From NCBI GenBank assembly GCA_039809495.1, contig JBDHVC010000012.1, positions 1 through 64,000 of the forward strand: a stretch of 64,000 nt of DNA, in the 5' to 3' direction. Origin of the DNA: JAFLCL01 sp039809495 (GTDB lineage Bacteria > Myxococcota_A > Polyangia > Polyangiales > Sandaracinaceae). Of this stretch, positions 33,018 to 41,774 are shown piece after piece. Positions within the stretch are counted from its first letter, which is position 1. Each line of letters begins with the position of its first letter. A model generated the notes under the pieces. It saw only the letters and a list, made by a program, of their open reading frames with translations. It was not told the origin of the DNA and did not search any database. A program made the position numbers and the translations under genes.

Positions 33018-34190
33018 ATGCCGCGATTCCCAGAGGTCGCCGAGAGCGCGATCGGGCTCTCCGACGAGGTGTTCTCGAAGCTCGCCGCGCGGGCGAGGGC
33101 TCGCTCCGGCAAGACGTTCGCGCTCCACGTCGGCGACACCTACCTCGACCCGTGTGAGGGCGCGCGCGCCGAGGCGTTCCGAGCGAGCGAGCACCCGCGG
33201 CTCCACAACTACGCGCCCGTCCAAGGCGAGCCCCGGCTCCTCGACGCGATCGAGCGGCACGTCGCGAGGCGCTCGGGCGTCACGCTCGAGCGCGGGCTCG
33301 TCCAGGTCGTGTCCGGGGCGACGGCGGGGATCTCCGTCGTCGTCGACGCGCTGCTCGCGCCCGGCGACGAATTGCTCCTGCTCGCGCCGTTCTGGCCGCT
33401 GGTGCGTGGGACGGCGAGCCGACGCGGCGCGCGCGCGGTCGAGGTCCCCTTCTGGGATCGGCTCGCGACGCTCGTCGATCGGCCCGCGATCGAGGCGTAC
33501 CTCGAGTCCTTCGTGACGCCGCGGACGAGCGCGCTCTACCTCAACACGCCCCACAACCCGACCGGGGACGTGATCGGCGCGGCGCAGCTCGACGCGATCG
33601 CCGCGGTCGCCGAGCGCAACGGGCTCTGGGTGATCACCGACGAGGTCTACGAGGAGCTCTACTTCGACGAGCCCCCGCGCTCCGCGTGGGCCCACCCGCG
33701 GCTCCGCGCGCGATCGGTCGCCGTGTACTCGGTCTCCAAGGCGTACGCGCTCGCGGGCGCTCGCGTCGGGTTCGTGCACGGGCCCGAGGAGGCGATGGCG
33801 GCGATCCGCGGCGTGCAGACCTTCCTCACCTACTGCGCGCCCAAGCCGATGCAGCTCGCCGCGGCGCACGCCCTCGACGCGGGGGAGGCGTGGATCGCCG
33901 AGGCGCGCGCGAGCTACCGCCGGCTCGCCGAGCGCGCCGCGGACGCGATCGGGGTCGCGCGCCCCGCGGGCGGGACCTTCCTCTTCTTCGACACGCGCCC
34001 CCACCGACGCGGAGGTGAGAGCGCGATCGGCTTCCTCGAGCGCCTGCTCGATCACGGCATCCTCCTCACGCCGGGATCGGCGAGCGGCCGCGACTACGCG
34101 GACTGGGCGCGCCTCTGCTTCACGACGCTGCCCCCCGAGGAGCTCGACGAGGCGCTCGCGATCCTGCGCCGCGTGCTCGCCGATCGATGA
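33018..34190 (+). CDS. Class I/II PLP-dependent aminotransferase
   Basis: 390 residues, fold-type I aminotransferase. Visible: the NYAPVQGEPRLLDAI start of the small domain, the cofactor pocket SGATAGISV, the NTPHNPTG motif carrying the conserved Asn, DEVYEELYF, the Schiff-base lysine in YSVSKAYALAGARVGF (about residue 242), and a C-terminal arginine in RLCFTT. The sequence falls with aspartate/aromatic/alanine-type aminotransferases; the substrate cannot be fixed. It starts at the first ATG after an isolated 150-bp intergenic region, and the thioesterase-like gene follows 55 bp later. Confidence 0.9.
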   Translation: MPRFPEVAESAIGLSDEVFSKLAARARARSGKTFALHVGDTYLDPCEGARAEAFRASEHPRLHNYAPVQGEPRLLDAIERHVARRSGVTLERGLVQVVSGATAGISVVVDALLAPGDELLLLAPFWPLVRGTASRRGARAVEVPFWDRLATLVDRPAIEAYLESFVTPRTSALYLNTPHNPTGDVIGAAQLDAIAAVAERNGLWVITDEVYEELYFDEPPRSAWAHPRLRARSVAVYSVSKAYALAGARVGFVHGPEEAMAAIRGVQTFLTYCAPKPMQLAAAHALDAGEAWIAEARASYRRLAERAADAIGVARPAGGTFLFFDTRPHRRGGESAIGFLERLLDHGILLTPGSASGRDYADWARLCFTTLPPEELDEALAILRRVLADR

Positions 34191-34245
34191 GGGGGAGCGC
34201 GCAGCGCGTGGCGCGCCGGCCCGCGCGATGCCAATTCCTCGCGCG

Positions 34246-35043
34246 ATGACGAACGACTTCACGCTCGCCTCGAGCGTCACGCGGACGAACGACGGCCACT
34301 TCGCGATCGACGTCCCCTCGGGGTGGGAGCAGGGCCGCGGCGCCTTCGGCGGGCTCGTCGTCGCGGCGCTCGCGCGCGCGGTGATCGCGAGCGAGCCGGA
34401 CGAGGCGCGGACCCTCCGCACGGTCTCGCTCGAGATCCTCTCGCCGCTCTCGCCGTCGTCGAGGGCGCTGATCCGCGTCGAGCCCCTCAAGCGCGGGAGC
34501 GGCGTGAGCGCGTACGACGCGCGGATCCTCGAGGACGAGCCCGGCGGCGCCGCGGTGCGCGCGCGCGCCACGTTCACGCTCGCGACGAGCCGCACGCGCG
34601 AGCTCGACCTCGACGCGCGGCCGCCCGAGATGCGCCCCTACGAGAGCGTCCCCGTCGCGCCCATCGGGCCGCCGCTCGGCCCCGTCTTCACGCAGCACTT
34701 CGAGTTCCGACCGACGGTCGGCGTGCCCTTCTCCGGCGACGCGAGCACCGGCGTCGAGGGCTGGGTCCGCCCCCTCGCCTGCTCCGAGTGGGGCCCGCCC
34801 GAGTGGCTCGCGATGGTCGACACCTACTGGCCGACGCCGATCCTCCGGACCACGACGCCGAGGCCGATGGTCACGCTGAATTTCGCCGCGCACCTCGTCG
34901 AGGCTCCGCCGCGCGGGCCGCTCTATTTCCGCTCGCGCGCGAGCGTCGGCAAGGACGGCTTCGTCGACGAGCTCCGCGAGCTCTTCGCGCCCGACGGACG
35001 CCTCGTCGTCTCGAACCCGCAGGTGATCGCCATCGTCAAGTGA
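34246..35043 (+). CDS. Thioesterase-fold (TesB-like) acyl-CoA hydrolase family protein
   Basis: 265 residues. Two tandem hotdog half-domains, as in the TesB-like family: the first has SGWEQGRGAFGGLVVAALARAV, the second VEGWVRPLA...WLAMVDTYWPTPI. The second half lacks the strong catalytic Asp-Gln signature of TesB itself, so it may be a divergent acyl-CoA thioesterase. Two in-frame ATGs exist (34228 and 34246); the second better matches a hydrophilic N-terminus (MTNDFTLA), and neither has a strong ribosome binding site. It is followed by the rhlE-like gene on the same strand. Confidence 0.75.
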   Translation: MTNDFTLASSVTRTNDGHFAIDVPSGWEQGRGAFGGLVVAALARAVIASEPDEARTLRTVSLEILSPLSPSSRALIRVEPLKRGSGVSAYDARILEDEPGGAAVRARATFTLATSRTRELDLDARPPEMRPYESVPVAPIGPPLGPVFTQHFEFRPTVGVPFSGDASTGVEGWVRPLACSEWGPPEWLAMVDTYWPTPILRTTTPRPMVTLNFAAHLVEAPPRGPLYFRSRASVGKDGFVDELRELFAPDGRLVVSNPQVIAIVK

Positions 35044-35125
35044 GCGTGAGCGCGCGCCGCCGCCTCGTCGTCGAGCCTTGCGTTCGCGCGCGGGCGTGCG
35101 AAGGAGCGCCCACAAAGGAGTCCGA

Positions 35126-36550
35126 GTGCAGTTTCGTTCCCTGGGCCTCTCGCCCACCATCCTCGAGGCCATCGCGCGCGAGGGCTACACCGAGCCGACC
35201 CCGATCCAGGAGAAGGCGATCCCTCCGGCGCTCGCCGGGCGCGACGTGCTCGGCTGCGCGCAGACCGGCACGGGCAAGACGGCCGCGTTCGCGCTCCCGA
35301 TGCTCCAGCGGCTCGCCGCGGGCGCCGGCGACGAGGTGCGCCTCCGCGGCCTCGTGATCACGCCGACCCGCGAGCTCGCGACGCAGATCGGGATGAGCCT
35401 CACCGCGTACGGCGACGGCCTCGACCTCTACCACACGGTCATCTTCGGCGGCGTGAACGAGAAGCCGCAGAAGGCCGAGCTCGAGGAGGGCGTCGACATC
35501 CTCGTCGCGACGCCGGGCCGCCTCCTGGATCTCCTCTCGCAGAAGGCGCTCCACCTGCGCGACGTCGAGTACTTCGTCCTCGACGAGGCCGATCGCATGC
35601 TCGACATGGGCTTTCTGCCGGACGTCAAGCGCATCATCGCCCAGCTCCCGAAGAAGCGGCAGTCGATGTTCTTCAGCGCGACGATGCCGCCCGACATCCG
35701 CGCGCTCGCCGACTCGCTCCTCGTCGATCCGGTGAGCGTCGCGGTCGCGCCCCCCGCGACGACGGCCGAGCGGATCGAGCAGCGCGTCTACTTCGTCGAC
35801 GGCAAGACGAAGCTCAGCCTCCTCGTCGAGCTCCTGCGCGATCCGAGCCTCACGCGCGTCCTCGTCTTCACGCAGATGAAGCACGTCGCCAACCGCCTCG
35901 TGGAGAAGCTCGAGAAGGCGGGCATCCACGCGGCGGCGATCCACGGCAACAAGAGCCAGAGCGCCCGCGATCGCGCGATGAACGGCTTCCGCGAGGGCAC
36001 GCTCCGCATCCTCGTCGCGACCGATCTCGCCGCGCGCGGCATCGACGTGGACGACCTCTCGCACGTCATCAATTTCCACCTGCCGAACGTGCCGGAGACC
36101 TACGTCCACCGCATCGGCCGCACCGGGCGAGCGGGCCGCGCCGGCGTCGCGATCTCGTTCTGCGACGACGAGGAGCGCGCCTTCCTCGCCGACATCGAGA
36201 AGCTCACGCGCGTCCGCGTCGAGCGGATGGACGACGAGCTGCTCGCGCGCGCTCGCGCCGCGGCGGGCACCGAGCAGGTGGTCGACGGCGACGACGCCGC
36301 GAAGCGCTTCGGCCAGAAGGGCCGCGGCGGAGGGCGAGGAGGGGGCGATCGCGGGCGGCGACGCGACGGCGCGCCTCGTCCGTCCGGAGCGCGCCCGCAC
36401 GAGGGTCGATCGCACGAGGCCGCGAGCGCGAGCCGCGTCGGCGGGCCTCGGCCCGATCGCGGCCCGAGCGTCGCGCACGCCCGCTCGGGCCCGAGGCCCG
36501 GCGGCCCCTCCCACTCGCCCCAGCTCGGCGCGCGCCCGAAGAAGCGCTGA
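35126..36550 (+). CDS. DEAD-box RNA helicase, RhlE-like
   Basis: 474 residues from GTG at 35126, with AAAGGAG about 6 nt upstream, which fixes the start. Motifs in order: Q motif (F...GYTEPTPIQ), I AQTGTGKT (about 47-54), Ia PTRELATQ, II DEAD (about 152), III SAT, IV VLVFTQMKHVANRL, V ATDLAARGIDV, VI HRIGRTGRAGR. The last about 90 residues are an Arg/Gly/Pro-rich tail, as in RhlE-type helicases, for RNA binding. It would remodel RNA in cold response or ribosome assembly. tesB follows 13 bp later. Confidence 0.93.
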   Translation: MQFRSLGLSPTILEAIAREGYTEPTPIQEKAIPPALAGRDVLGCAQTGTGKTAAFALPMLQRLAAGAGDEVRLRGLVITPTRELATQIGMSLTAYGDGLDLYHTVIFGGVNEKPQKAELEEGVDILVATPGRLLDLLSQKALHLRDVEYFVLDEADRMLDMGFLPDVKRIIAQLPKKRQSMFFSATMPPDIRALADSLLVDPVSVAVAPPATTAERIEQRVYFVDGKTKLSLLVELLRDPSLTRVLVFTQMKHVANRLVEKLEKAGIHAAAIHGNKSQSARDRAMNGFREGTLRILVATDLAARGIDVDDLSHVINFHLPNVPETYVHRIGRTGRAGRAGVAISFCDDEERAFLADIEKLTRVRVERMDDELLARARAAAGTEQVVDGDDAAKRFGQKGRGGGRGGGDRGRRRDGAPRPSGARPHEGRSHEAASASRVGGPRPDRGPSVAHARSGPRPGGPSHSPQLGARPKKR

Positions 36551-36563
36551 AGGAGCACCGGCG

Positions 36564-37439
36564 ATGACCCGCGACGCCCCGGCGATCCTCGAGGAATTGG
36601 TCGCTCAGCTCTCGCTCGAGAAGATCGAGGAGAACCTCTTCCGGGGCGCGAGCCAGGATCTCGGCTGGGGCACCGTCTTCGGCGGTCAGGTCTTGGGACA
36701 GGCGCTCTCCTCCGCCGTCCAGACCGTGCCGAGGGAGCGGCTGGCGCACTCGCTGCACGCCTATTTCCTCCGCCCAGGCGACGTCGCCGCGCCGATCATC
36801 TACGAGGTCGATCGCATCCGAGACGGCGGCTCGTTCACGACCCGTCGCGTCCGGGCCATCCAGCACGGACAGCCCATCTTCCACCTGAGCGCGTCGTTCC
36901 AGGCGGTCGAGCCGGGGTTCGAGCATCAGGACGCGATGCCCGACGTCCCCCCGCCCGAGTCCCTCCCCACGGAGCAGGAGCGGCTCGCCAAGTACGCGGA
37001 GCGCATCCCCGAGGCGATGCGCTCGCAGGTCCTCGCGACGCGCCCGATCGATCTGCGCACGATCGGCGAGAGCGACTACTTCGATCTCAGCCCGCGTGAG
37101 CCGCACCGCGCGGTGTGGCTGCGCGCGATCGCCGCGCTCCCGCGCGATCCCGCGCTCCATCAGTACCTGCTCGCGTACGCGTCGGACTACTCGTTCGTGA
37201 CGACCTCGCTCCTCCCGCACGGGGTCAGCTGGCTCACGCCCGGCATGCAGGTCGCGAGCCTCGATCACGCGATGTGGTTCCACGCCCCCTTCGCGATCGA
37301 CGACTGGCTCCTCCACGTGGTCGACAGCCCCGCGGCGCACGGCGGGCGCGGCCTGGTGCGGGGCCGGGTCTTCTCGCGCGATGGGCGGCTCGTCGCCTCG
37401 ACGATGCAAGAGGGCCTCATCCGCAAGCGCGCGCGCTGA
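36564..37439 (+). CDS. tesB: Acyl-CoA thioesterase II, TesB
   Basis: 291 residues with the double-hotdog TesB layout: first half with FGGQVLGQALSSAVQTV and HSLHAYFLRPGD, second half with ASDYSFVTTSLLPHG, SLDHAMWFHAPF and VASTMQEGLIR; the Asp of SLDH and the Gln of MQEG are the expected catalytic residues. It hydrolyses medium- and long-chain acyl-CoAs. The ribosome binding site AAGGAG overlaps the end of the preceding gene (stop at 36548-36550). Its TGA is one end of a shared stop palindrome with sppA. Confidence 0.93.
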   Translation: MTRDAPAILEELVAQLSLEKIEENLFRGASQDLGWGTVFGGQVLGQALSSAVQTVPRERLAHSLHAYFLRPGDVAAPIIYEVDRIRDGGSFTTRRVRAIQHGQPIFHLSASFQAVEPGFEHQDAMPDVPPPESLPTEQERLAKYAERIPEAMRSQVLATRPIDLRTIGESDYFDLSPREPHRAVWLRAIAALPRDPALHQYLLAYASDYSFVTTSLLPHGVSWLTPGMQVASLDHAMWFHAPFAIDDWLLHVVDSPAAHGGRGLVRGRVFSRDGRLVASTMQEGLIRKRAR

Positions 37440-37486
37440 CGGCGCGCCCCGACTCGACGGATCACGTCGAGTGAGGCGCGCTGTCA
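37437..37486. repeat. Short copy (S7): near-perfect palindrome containing both convergent stop codons
   Basis: TGACGGCGCGCCCCGACTCG at the left end and CGAGTGAGGCGCGCTGTCA at the right, around a CGATCA-type centre, form a stem of about 20 bp. TGA is the tesB stop (37437-37439) and TCA is the sppA stop (37484-37486). It is the clearest example of the family acting between convergent genes. Confidence 0.8.
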
Positions 37487-40075
37487 GCGCAGCTCGAGCT
37501 CCATCGGCAAGAGCGCGAGCGGCTGGGCGCCGCCCAGCGTCCCGAGGACGTAAGCGAGCCGGAGCACGCGGCGCCCCGAGGGCCCAATCACCGCCATCAG
37601 CCCCTCGAGCGGACCGAGCGGCCCCCCCGCGCGCGCCGGGACCGACAGCTCCGCCATCGCGGCGTCGTCGAGCCCGTCCGCGAGCTCCGCGCGCGCCACC
37701 CCGAGCCCGAGGCCGTCGAGGCCGATGCCCGCGAGGAGGTAGTCGGTGATCGAGCTCGGCCTGCGCGGCCAGAGCTCGTAGCCCGCGTCGCGCGGGAGGC
37801 GACCGAGGGTGCGCGCGCGGACGAGCGCCGACGCGAAGCCGCCGAGGTGATCGACGAGGCCCACGTCGAGCGCGCGATCGCCCGAGTAGACGCGCCCCTC
37901 CGCGAGCGCGTGGACGTCCTCGACGCGCATCGAGCGGCCCTCGGCGACGCGCTCGAGGAAGGTGCGGTACCAGCTCCGCACCGCGTCCGCGAGGAGCGCG
38001 CGCTCGCTCGGGCTGAACGGGCGAAAGAGCGACTCGGCCCCGCCGTGCGCGCCCGCGCTGAGCTGCTCGGTCGTGACGCCGTAGCGCGTGAGGATCGGCT
38101 CGAAGTCGACCTTGCCGAACCACACGCCGATCGAGCCGGTGATCGTCGCGGGCTCGGCCCAAATCTCGTCGCACGCGGCGGCGACGTAGTAGCCGCCGCT
38201 CGCAGCGACGGCGCCCATCGACGCGAGGACGGGCTTGTGGCGCCGCGCGCGCAGGATCGCGCGGTGGATCTGGTCGCTCGCGAGGACCGAGCCGCCGGGC
38301 GAGTCGATCCGCACGACGATCACCGCGATCGCGGGATCGGCGGCGAGCCGATCGATCGCGCGGCTCGCCGTGCGCCCGCCCGTCGTGTGGATCTCGAGGA
38401 GCGGCACGTCGAGGTTCTCGCCGTCGGAGAGCTCACCGTCGATCACGACGACCCCGATGTGCGAGGCCTCCGCGAAGTGACGATCGACCTCGCCCGGAGC
38501 AGACGCCTCGAGCGGGAGGGAGCCGCCGAACACGTCCTCGAGCACGGGGCGGAGCTCGTCCGTGTCCGTCACGGCGTCGACGAGGCCGCGCTCGACCGCC
38601 TCCGCGGCGAGGTAGGGGCCCTGATCGAGGAGCGCCTGCGTGGCGTCGAGCGGGAAGCCTCGATCGCGCGCGAGATCGTCGCGCAGGCGGAGGGAGAGAT
38701 CCCCGAGGAGCGCCGCGCGCTCCTCACGCGCGGGCGCGCTCATCGCGTCGTCCTGGTAGTCCTCGATCGCGCTCTTGAAGCGGCCGATCCGCACGAAGTC
38801 GGCGCGCACGCCGAGCTCGCGGAGCAGGCGCGCGTAGTGCTGGACCTCGAAGCTCGGCCCGTAGAGCCGGACGCCGCCCGCGGGATCGACGACGACGCGG
38901 CTCGCGCCCGCGCAGGCGTAGAGCTCGCTCCCGCTCGCGTCCTCGAGGGAGCAGACGACCGGCTTGTCCGCGTCCTCGAGGCGATCGACGAGCTGGCGCA
39001 GCTCCTCGGCGTAGGCGAGCCCGAGGCCCGAGCCGCGCACCCTGAGGAGCACGCCGCGCACCCGAGGATCGTGGAGGGCGAGCTCGAGGCGCCGCTCGGT
39101 CGCGAGGATCGTCCGCGCGTTCAGCCCCTCGAGCGTCACGTCCGCGATGACGTCGCCCGTCGGGACGCCACGCCGCCGGTCCTCCTCGAGCCGCGCGGTG
39201 ACGTAGTAGCCCGGCGAGGCGAGCCCCTCGCCCGCGATCACGCCCCCGCCGACGCCGACCTGTCCCCAGTCGATCGCGAGCCCCACCGTCCCGCGCATCG
39301 CGATGGGCTCGTGCTCGAGCCCCTCGAGCTCGAGCGCGCCGAGCACGCGGCCGACGTAGGGCACCTCGAGCTCGAGCCCCGCTCGCGCCCCGAGCCGCCC
39401 TCGCTCGTCGACGACGCCCGCGACGTCGAGCGTCAGCGCCCGCTCCCCCGTCGGGCGGATCGCCAGCCCGAGCAGGAAGGAGCGCGGGACCGAGGAGGGC
39501 GCCGGCGCGCCGCGCGCGCTCGCGAAGGAGGGCCCCGTCACGTCGCGCGCGACGAGCGAGAGCCCCAGCTCGGGGAGCGGCCGGAAGCTCAGCGCGAGAT
39601 CGAGCGTGAAGAGCCCCACGAGCTCGCTCGGCCCGAAGAGGACGCGGCCGACGACGCCGACGCCGAGCGACTCGAGCGCCCGGTAGGCGATCCCGAGCGA
39701 GAGCGTCGTGCGCTCGAAGCCACCCTCTAGGACGATCGGCGGCGGCGGCCGAACGTCGTCGATCGACGCGCCGAGCGAGAAGCCCAAGAGGAGCGGCGTC
39801 GCCCCGTAGAGCCCGTCGCCCCGCTCGGCGAGGCGCTGGCTCGGGTCGGCGTCGGCGTGGACGTACGCGAGGCTCCAGCCCGAGAGGAACGCGAGCGCGG
39901 CCGGATCGACCGACATCGCGAGCGCGTCGTCGGGCGCGGTGATCGAGACGGGCGGCCCGCTCACAGGGCTCGTCGCGCGCCGGAGCTGCGCCTTCGCGGC
40001 GGACGCCGAGAGGAGCGCCACGCCGAGGCCGAGGAGCGCGCCGAGGCGAAGACCGGGGCGGAGGATGCGGGTCAC
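37484..40075 (-). CDS. sppA: Signal peptide peptidase SppA fused to an N-terminal barrel-like domain
   Basis: 863 residues. A signal peptide (about 1-30, ending AAKAQ) precedes about 270 residues that resemble an outer-membrane barrel of the FadL/PorV kind (DDALAMSVDPAALAF, then alternating amphipathic strands with RxLFGPSEL and Gly-rich turns). SppA domains follow from about residue 300: catalytic lysine in GRFKSAIEDYQ (about 434), catalytic serine in AVAASGGYYVAA (about 625), and the DSPGGS segment. The usual SppA is about 600 residues without the barrel. The GTG at 40075 is preferred; an upstream TTG is possible. Confidence 0.82.
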   Translation of the reverse strand: MTRILRPGLRLGALLGLGVALLSASAAKAQLRRATSPVSGPPVSITAPDDALAMSVDPAALAFLSGWSLAYVHADADPSQRLAERGDGLYGATPLLLGFSLGASIDDVRPPPPIVLEGGFERTTLSLGIAYRALESLGVGVVGRVLFGPSELVGLFTLDLALSFRPLPELGLSLVARDVTGPSFASARGAPAPSSVPRSFLLGLAIRPTGERALTLDVAGVVDERGRLGARAGLELEVPYVGRVLGALELEGLEHEPIAMRGTVGLAIDWGQVGVGGGVIAGEGLASPGYYVTARLEEDRRRGVPTGDVIADVTLEGLNARTILATERRLELALHDPRVRGVLLRVRGSGLGLAYAEELRQLVDRLEDADKPVVCSLEDASGSELYACAGASRVVVDPAGGVRLYGPSFEVQHYARLLRELGVRADFVRIGRFKSAIEDYQDDAMSAPAREERAALLGDLSLRLRDDLARDRGFPLDATQALLDQGPYLAAEAVERGLVDAVTDTDELRPVLEDVFGGSLPLEASAPGEVDRHFAEASHIGVVVIDGELSDGENLDVPLLEIHTTGGRTASRAIDRLAADPAIAVIVVRIDSPGGSVLASDQIHRAILRARRHKPVLASMGAVAASGGYYVAAACDEIWAEPATITGSIGVWFGKVDFEPILTRYGVTTEQLSAGAHGGAESLFRPFSPSERALLADAVRSWYRTFLERVAEGRSMRVEDVHALAEGRVYSGDRALDVGLVDHLGGFASALVRARTLGRLPRDAGYELWPRRPSSITDYLLAGIGLDGLGLGVARAELADGLDDAAMAELSVPARAGGPLGPLEGLMAVIGPSGRRVLRLAYVLGTLGGAQPLALLPMELELR

Positions 40076-40211
40076 GGGCCGACGGTATCGAGGCCGCTCG
40101 CCCGGGTCCAACGAGCCGCGAAGGCTCGGCAGCGCCTCCAGCTCGCGTCGCTTCGGCGCGTCGGAGCCTCGGCCGGGCCGCGCCTCCCACGGCTCCGGTC
40201 ACCTCGGTCGG

Positions 40212-40715
40212 TCAGGGGGGCGCGCGACGGCGATGCTGGGCGACGGCGACGAGCCCCGCGAGCAGCCCCATGAACGCGCCCGAGATGAGCGCGATCAGCG
40301 AGCGGTCGGAGCCATCGCTCGGCTGGTGCCCGTCGGGCCCCGCGCTCTCGAGCATGCTCGCGCGGAGGAAGGCGGTCGGCTCGCCGGGGATCGCCACGAG
40401 CGCGAACGTCGACCCCTCGGGGTGCGCCGCCCACTCGCCCTCGTCGACGTCGAGCGTCGTCGAGAAGGGCGCGCCCGACGCGAAGCGGCCCTCGAGGACC
40501 AGCGTGCGGACGATGCGGGTTTCCGTCCGCCTCCCCTCAAGGTGCGTCTCCTCGCGCTGGGCGCGCTCCATGACCTGGGCGGCGATGGGCTCGCCCTCGG
40601 CCCGCAGGCGCAGCACCAGCGCGGCGTCTGCGTCCATCGCGTCGCCCATGAGAACGTACATCCCGATCGCGACCAGCACGAACGCCACGCTCGCGACCAC
40701 CCCGAAGCGGATCAT
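40212..40715 (-). CDS. Small membrane protein, DUF3592-like
   Basis: 167 residues. Two predicted transmembrane helices (about 5-22 and 141-159) flank an extracytoplasmic domain with alternating strands (LRLRAEGEPIAAQVMERAQ, then VRTLVLEGRFASGAPF and STFALVAIPGEPTAFL), which resembles DUF3592-type proteins. No catalytic motif. TTGACA (40747-40752) and TAGCCT (40722-40727) precede the ATG. The gene is alone between sppA and recO. Function unknown. Confidence 0.7.
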   Translation of the reverse strand: MIRFGVVASVAFVLVAIGMYVLMGDAMDADAALVLRLRAEGEPIAAQVMERAQREETHLEGRRTETRIVRTLVLEGRFASGAPFSTTLDVDEGEWAAHPEGSTFALVAIPGEPTAFLRASMLESAGPDGHQPSDGSDRSLIALISGAFMGLLAGLVAVAQHRRRAPP

Positions 40716-40721
40716 GCTCCG

Positions 40722-40752
40722 AGGCTATCCGAGCTCGTCCCTCCCCTGTCAA
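40722..40752 (-). promoter_or_regulatory. Promoter with consensus TTGACA for the DUF3592-like gene
   Basis: TTGACA (40747-40752) is exact. It lies 19 nt from TAGCCT (40722-40727), which ends 6 nt before the ATG at 40715. A consensus -35 in this GC-rich sequence is striking. Confidence 0.5.
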
Positions 40753-40843
40753 CGCTCGAGGCGACCGGGATCGGGATCGAGGCGATCCGCCGCCCTCCGC
40801 TCGGCGCGCGCGGAGGACCCTGCGCCGGCCGGAGCGGCGGCAA

Positions 40844-41581
40844 TCATGGCGGCTTGGGGCGCCTGGGCGCGTGGCGCTCGACGAACGCGTCGAGCAGGCG
40901 CTCGAGGCCCACGGCCGCGTCGTCGGTCGGGGTATCGACCTGCCCGCCCTGCTCGAGCACGCGCGACGCGACGGCGCGCGAGGCCGCCGAGAGCAGGACG
41001 GGGCCCCCTCCGCACGCGCGGCAGACGATGCCGCCCCGCTCGACGTCGAAGAGCGCCGGCTGCTCGGCGCTCGGGCGACGATCGCAGCCGACGCAGCCGT
41101 CCACGCGCGGCGCGAGCCCCACGATCGCCAGCGTCCGCAGGCCGAAGCGCACGTACGCCGCGACGGCGCTCGCTCGCCCCCGCGAGGCGTCGAGCGCCGC
41201 GAAGAGCGCCTCGAGCTCGTCGAGCAGCCCGGGCTCGGGCTCGCGCTCGGGGACGAGCGCGCGGACGAGCTCGAGCGCGCGCCCGGCCTCGCGCATCGCG
41301 TCCAGGTCCGAGATGAGCGAGGGGAACGCGCGGAGGACGCGCGCCTCGGCGAGCCGCCCGAGCTCTCCCGCGCCGAGCGCGATCGACGCCTCGACGATGG
41401 CGAAGGGCTCGAGCGCGCCGAGGAAGCGTCGCTGGCTGCGCCGCGCGCCGCGCGCGATGACCGAGACACGGCCGTGCCGCTCCGTGACGAACGTGAGGAC
41501 GCGATCGCTCTCCCCGAAGTCGACCGAGCGCAAGAGGACGGCCCGGCTCGGCTCCGCGGGCCGACGCCCCCCGCCGCTCAT
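40844..41581 (-). CDS. recO: DNA repair protein RecO
   Basis: 245 residues. N-terminal OB fold (VLLRSVDFGESDRVLTFVTERHGRVSVIARGARRS is the RecO start, residues 15-49), followed by the helical domain and a C-terminal zinc site with cysteines in DGCVGCDR and VCRACGG. It loads RecA on gapped DNA together with RecF/RecR. It lies downstream of rodZ, separated by repeat copy C, and starts 34 bp from it. No ribosome binding site of note. Confidence 0.9.
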   Translation of the reverse strand: MSGGGRRPAEPSRAVLLRSVDFGESDRVLTFVTERHGRVSVIARGARRSQRRFLGALEPFAIVEASIALGAGELGRLAEARVLRAFPSLISDLDAMREAGRALELVRALVPEREPEPGLLDELEALFAALDASRGRASAVAAYVRFGLRTLAIVGLAPRVDGCVGCDRRPSAEQPALFDVERGGIVCRACGGGPVLLSAASRAVASRVLEQGGQVDTPTDDAAVGLERLLDAFVERHAPRRPKPP

Positions 41582-41613
41582 GGGACGCGAGCCCTCTCGC
41601 CGCCGCGAGCCGC

Positions 41614-41774
41614 GCTCACGGCGCGAGCCCGTTGCCCTGGTTCATGGGGCTCCTTCATCGTCGGAGGGGCCGCCGAGCGCCCCTCCCTCACGCCGCGTGA
41701 GCCGTCGCGAGCGCCCCGCCCGCCGAGCCCGCGCGCAAAGCTCGCCGGATCGCGTCGCGCGACGCGCGCCGTCA
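41614..41774 (-). repeat. Full copy C of the four-hairpin intergenic repeat
   Basis: H1 remnant near 41614, H2 GGAGGGGC...GCCCCTCC (41663-41686, perfect arms around a changed loop), H3 CTCACGCCGC (degenerate second arm), H4 ending CGCGCGCCGTCA. The terminal TCA (41772-41774) is the rodZ stop codon. It lies between rodZ and recO, co-directional genes. Confidence 0.7.

Noticed and set aside
37437..37486. Selenocysteine insertion (SECIS) element: UGA followed by a stem-loop
   Set aside because: In this family the UGA is paired within the stem base, the proteins have no homology past the stop, and no selenoprotein families are involved.
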